Part shown: in pieces, positions 61,371 to 64,000 of the stretch
Layout of the letters: each line of letters opens with the position of its first letter
Numbering within the stretch: position 1 is the stretch's first letter
Source of the DNA: Acinetobacter lanii
GTDB taxonomy: Bacteria > Pseudomonadota > Gammaproteobacteria > Pseudomonadales > Moraxellaceae
Direction: 5' to 3'
Length of the DNA: 64,000 nucleotides
NCBI RefSeq assembly: GCF_011578285.1
Contig: NZ_CP049916.1
Coordinates: 558,001 to 622,000, forward strand
Position numbers and translations under genes: made by a program
Notes under the pieces: model-generated
What the model was told of the DNA's origin: nothing
Databases searched by the model: none
The model's input: the letters and a program-made list of their open reading frames with translations, nothing else

Positions 61371-62495
61371 TTAGAACTTCCATTCCACAGCACTCCCGAC
61401 CAATGTTTGATGATCCTCTTTCGAGCCTTCTTCTAAAAGTAAGTAAGATGCATAACTATAAATACGCAGGTTTTTCTTTAAGGCATAATCAGCACCGACA
61501 ATAAACTGCGAAATATCACGGTCTACATAGCCATGTTTCATTTCGGCTTCAGTTGCGGTGTATTGGGCTTTTAAGGTCCATTTTTCTGCTTGAGGTAGAT
61601 TATATTCGGCACCGAGCAACCAGCTATTGGCTTGATCAATATCATCGGCATGACCGGCATTGCCTTTACGCTCTTCGACTTTCGAGTTTTGATATAAACC
61701 ACGTAAGCTTAAACCATTGTTTAAATCATAACGCCCTACAGCACGAACCGTATCCGCAGCAGCAAAAGCACCTGAGGTATCGGTATAGGTATCCTCGGTA
61801 TTTAAATAGGCTTTACGCAAAAAGTTACTCGGCATGGCGTGGTCATAGGCCACACCTAAAGACAGTTTTGAATCGGTATAGAGTACAGAAGTCGAGATGG
61901 CATCGCCTAAATGATGTCCTGCTGCTTTGGCACCGCCTTCGGACTTGGTTACACCGGCGCGTGAACCCATAGGAAGCATCACTGCAACATCAATTTCACC
62001 TTGACCTGCTGGAATGGCAGGGGATTCATACATAAAACTGTCATCGACTCGGTTATCACCGCCCATGACACCTTGGATATCGGCATTGTTTTCTACAGCA
62101 TTGTTATATGAGTCCACCAAAACACCGAGCTGTTTGAGCGGTGAATCTTGCTTACCAAATTTAAGCGTGCCTAGTTTTTGATCTTTTATACCGAAGAATT
62201 GGTTACGTGGGGTCAGTACGCGTGGACTTCTTTCTTTATGGATGGTGATTAACCATTCACTTTGGTACACCGCACTGAAGCGATCATTGAATTTTTCTTC
62301 GCCTTTAATCCCGATGAGGGAGTTATTTGAATTGAGTCGAAATTTATCTTCATCCCGCTGGGTCGCATTATGTTGCGGTAAATAGTCTAAAGACAGGTCA
62401 ATCTTGCCATAAAATTTCGGTTGGGCAGAAGCAGTATGAGTCAATAACGCACTGCAACACGTGACCATGCATAGTGCGATTAATTTTTTACTCAT
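61371..62495 (-). CDS. Gram-negative porin, first of a tandem pair
   Basis: A 374-residue outer-membrane porin of the general (16-strand) type. Signal peptide about 1-25 (THTASAQ). Start of the barrel PKFYGKIDLSLDYLPQ and FKLSNNNSLIGIKGEEKFND-like NSNNSLIGIKGEEKFNDRFS (about 47-66) are shared with the downstream paralog. It ends SAVEWKF with a terminal Phe. The ATG at 62495, after GAGGG, is preferred over the frame's ATG at 62516. Substrate unknown. Confidence 0.88.
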   Translation of the reverse strand: MSKKLIALCMVTCCSALLTHTASAQPKFYGKIDLSLDYLPQHNATQRDEDKFRLNSNNSLIGIKGEEKFNDRFSAVYQSEWLITIHKERSPRVLTPRNQFFGIKDQKLGTLKFGKQDSPLKQLGVLVDSYNNAVENNADIQGVMGGDNRVDDSFMYESPAIPAGQGEIDVAVMLPMGSRAGVTKSEGGAKAAGHHLGDAISTSVLYTDSKLSLGVAYDHAMPSNFLRKAYLNTEDTYTDTSGAFAAADTVRAVGRYDLNNGLSLRGLYQNSKVEERKGNAGHADDIDQANSWLLGAEYNLPQAEKWTLKAQYTATEAEMKHGYVDRDISQFIVGADYALKKNLRIYSYASYLLLEEGSKEDHQTLVGSAVEWKF

Positions 62496-62644
62496 CTTGT
62501 TGTAGCCCTCAAACATTGAGCACTACCTTAACAGTTGAACATGAAGCTAACCTTAAGAAATCTCATAAAACAGAAAGATGTTCTCGTTTTAGTCGTGTTT
62601 GTCTGTTTTTAAGCCGATATGTGGTTTTTATTTTATAAGGGTTA

Positions 62645-62672
62645 AAAAAAAAGCCCCATGGTGAATGAGGCT
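62645..62672 (-). terminator. Rho-independent terminator of the second porin gene
   Basis: On the minus strand AGCCTCAT-TCACC-ATGGGGCT (one G-T pair), followed by nine T residues. Confidence 0.82.
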
Positions 62673-62700
62673 GTGCTTAAAAAGCGGATTCAAGTGGGAT

Positions 62701-63810
62701 CTAGAATTTCCACTCGACGGCTTGACCAATCAGCAGTTGATTATCTTCTTTCGCACCTTGCTCTAAAGTTAAATAACCTGCATAGCCATATGCTCTTAAA
62801 TTTTTACTGAAGGCATAATCTGCGCCCCCCATCACTTGCCAAATGTCACGATCTTCTTGTCCATTTTTCATATTGGTATTGGTCTGGGTGTACTGCGCTT
62901 TCAACGTCCATTTTTTGGCTTGAGGCAGTTGATATTCTACACCCACCAACCAGCTATTGGCTTGGTCAATATTGACGGCGTTGGCAGAGTTCCCTTTCTC
63001 TTGATTGACCTCAGCATTTTGGTATAAGCCACGCAGACTTAAACCATTGTCTAAATCCACTTTAGCAATGGCACGAATGGTGTTGGCAGCGGCAAAAGCA
63101 CCTGAGGTACTGGTTTCTGTATCGATGGCAGTGATATAGCCTTTACGTAAGAAATTGGTCGGTATTGCATAGTCATAAGCTAAGCCTGCAGTGACAACAG
63201 GGGCTTTATAGATGATAGAACCTGAAAAAGTTCGACCAATATCCTTGCCAGCAACTTTCGCACCGCCCTTCGATTTTTCAATATGATCGCTCGGCCCAAT
63301 CGGTAACATCAGTGTGGCATTGATTTTGGCATCAGCGACTTTAAAAGCAGGGGACTCATAGGTCAGGGTATTATCAATCCGGTTTTCACCGCCCATAATG
63401 CCTTGCATATCGGCATTGTTCTCAACCGCATGGTTATATGAGTCGACAATAACCCCTAACTGTTTTAAAGGGGTATCGTTCTTGCCGTATTTTAATGTAC
63501 CCAGTTGTTTGTCTTGAATACCAATTAATTGGTTACGTGGTGTAAAGGTTTCATTGCCATTTCTTTTTAAAATAAAGGTCCATTCGGATTGGTACATTAC
63601 ACTGAAACGTTGATTGAGTTTTTCTTCACCTTTAATCCCGAACAGCGTGTTATTCGAATTGAATTGGACATGATGATCATCTTTGTTTAGATGGTTGTCG
63701 CGAGGCATATAATCAACGGATAAATCGATTTTGCCATAAGGCTGTGGCATTGCAAAAGCTGGACTTGCTAAAAGTGCTGAAATCAAAGAGAGAGTGATTT
63801 TAGATTTCAC
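62701..63810 (-). CDS. Gram-negative porin, second of a tandem pair
   Basis: A 369-residue porin closely similar to its neighbour along its whole length: PYGKIDLSVDYMPRDNH, NSNNTLFGIKGEEKLNQRFS, GVIVDSYNHAVENNADMQGIMGGENRID and the C-terminus QAVEWKF. Signal peptide about 1-20 (ASPAFA). The two genes are a tandem duplication, each with a terminator. Both are predicted to form trimers in the outer membrane. The upstream 190 bases to the window edge are AT-rich with no other gene seen. Confidence 0.88.
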   Translation of the reverse strand: MKSKITLSLISALLASPAFAMPQPYGKIDLSVDYMPRDNHLNKDDHHVQFNSNNTLFGIKGEEKLNQRFSVMYQSEWTFILKRNGNETFTPRNQLIGIQDKQLGTLKYGKNDTPLKQLGVIVDSYNHAVENNADMQGIMGGENRIDNTLTYESPAFKVADAKINATLMLPIGPSDHIEKSKGGAKVAGKDIGRTFSGSIIYKAPVVTAGLAYDYAIPTNFLRKGYITAIDTETSTSGAFAAANTIRAIAKVDLDNGLSLRGLYQNAEVNQEKGNSANAVNIDQANSWLVGVEYQLPQAKKWTLKAQYTQTNTNMKNGQEDRDIWQVMGGADYAFSKNLRAYGYAGYLTLEQGAKEDNQLLIGQAVEWKF

Positions 63811-64000
63811 CGATAAAACTCATATAGGTATTGAAAATAGGCGCGCAGGATTTCATATTATGTATATATTACAAAGTGATTAATTTTAATTTTATTATCC
63901 AAATTTGAGATTAAGCTGTTTTATTAAACAAATTTTATAAGGCATAAAAGAAAATAAAACACAAGCTTTTCACGTAATATCAATCAGATAAAATAATATC

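Noticed and set aside
1..64000. Search for CRISPR arrays, tRNA or rRNA genes, insertion sequences, prophage or integrase genes
   Set aside because: I saw no regularly spaced repeats, no cloverleaf with CCA-type end, and no transposase, integrase or phage structural protein. A covariance-model search could still find a small RNA I missed.

Overview
The window reads as a chromosomal segment of an Acinetobacter-type gammaproteobacterium. The evidence is the moderately low GC, the heavy use of simple A/T-flanked terminators, the OmpA/Omp38-type porin, BaeSR, a membrane PQQ glucose dehydrogenase of about 800 residues, FadE-like tandem acyl-CoA dehydrogenases and a split trp operon. I see no rRNA, tRNA, CRISPR array, insertion sequence or prophage. 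The genus is an inference from gene content and was not tested by comparison.

Layout. 1-9 kb: aspS, a DUF4184 membrane protein, a zinc TonB receptor under a near-perfect Zur box, a phospholipase-D-like membrane protein, an RcnB-like secreted protein and a PsiE-like protein. 9-13 kb: two tandem long acyl-CoA dehydrogenases. 13-18 kb: a duplicated-domain lipoprotein divergent from baeSR, then an AroP-like permease. 18-24 kb: an AT-rich protein of unknown function, a YjbR protein, an L,D-transpeptidase, selO, an acyl-CoA desaturase with a DesT-like operator, and a glycerophosphodiesterase. 24-27 kb: a cobalamin adenosyltransferase and btuB under a cobalamin riboswitch. 27-30 kb: trpF-trpB (no trpA nearby) and a DUF1543 protein. 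30-34 kb: an OprB porin and gcd. 34-38 kb: cysI-DUF934, a thiolase and an orphan minor pilin. 38-48 kb: ompA, an OmpA-like lipoprotein, a LysP-like permease, rsmC, an NCS2 permease, typA, mscL, ppiC and mutM. 48-57.5 kb: three OprB paralogs, a TonB receptor that resembles E. coli PqqU (YncD), an old-yellow-enzyme reductase and an AEC carrier. 57.5-64 kb: a Sel1-repeat protein, a small unknown protein, an NCS1 permease divergent from an Asp/Glu/hydantoin racemase, and two tandem trimeric-type porins.

How the genes may work together. The clearest theme is outer-membrane uptake linked to periplasmic sugar oxidation. OprB porins admit sugars, membrane Gcd oxidises aldoses with PQQ, and the PqqU-like receptor would supply scavenged PQQ. 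No PQQ biosynthesis gene lies in the window. Metal and vitamin acquisition is also visible, as a Zur-controlled receptor with a His-rich loop and a riboswitch-controlled BtuB close to a corrinoid adenosyltransferase. Most of the remainder is housekeeping. The most promising unusual items are the oprB3-pqqU-like-OYE operon with a compositionally mosaic receptor, the unrecognised 405-residue protein, and several strong inverted repeats in 5' regions.
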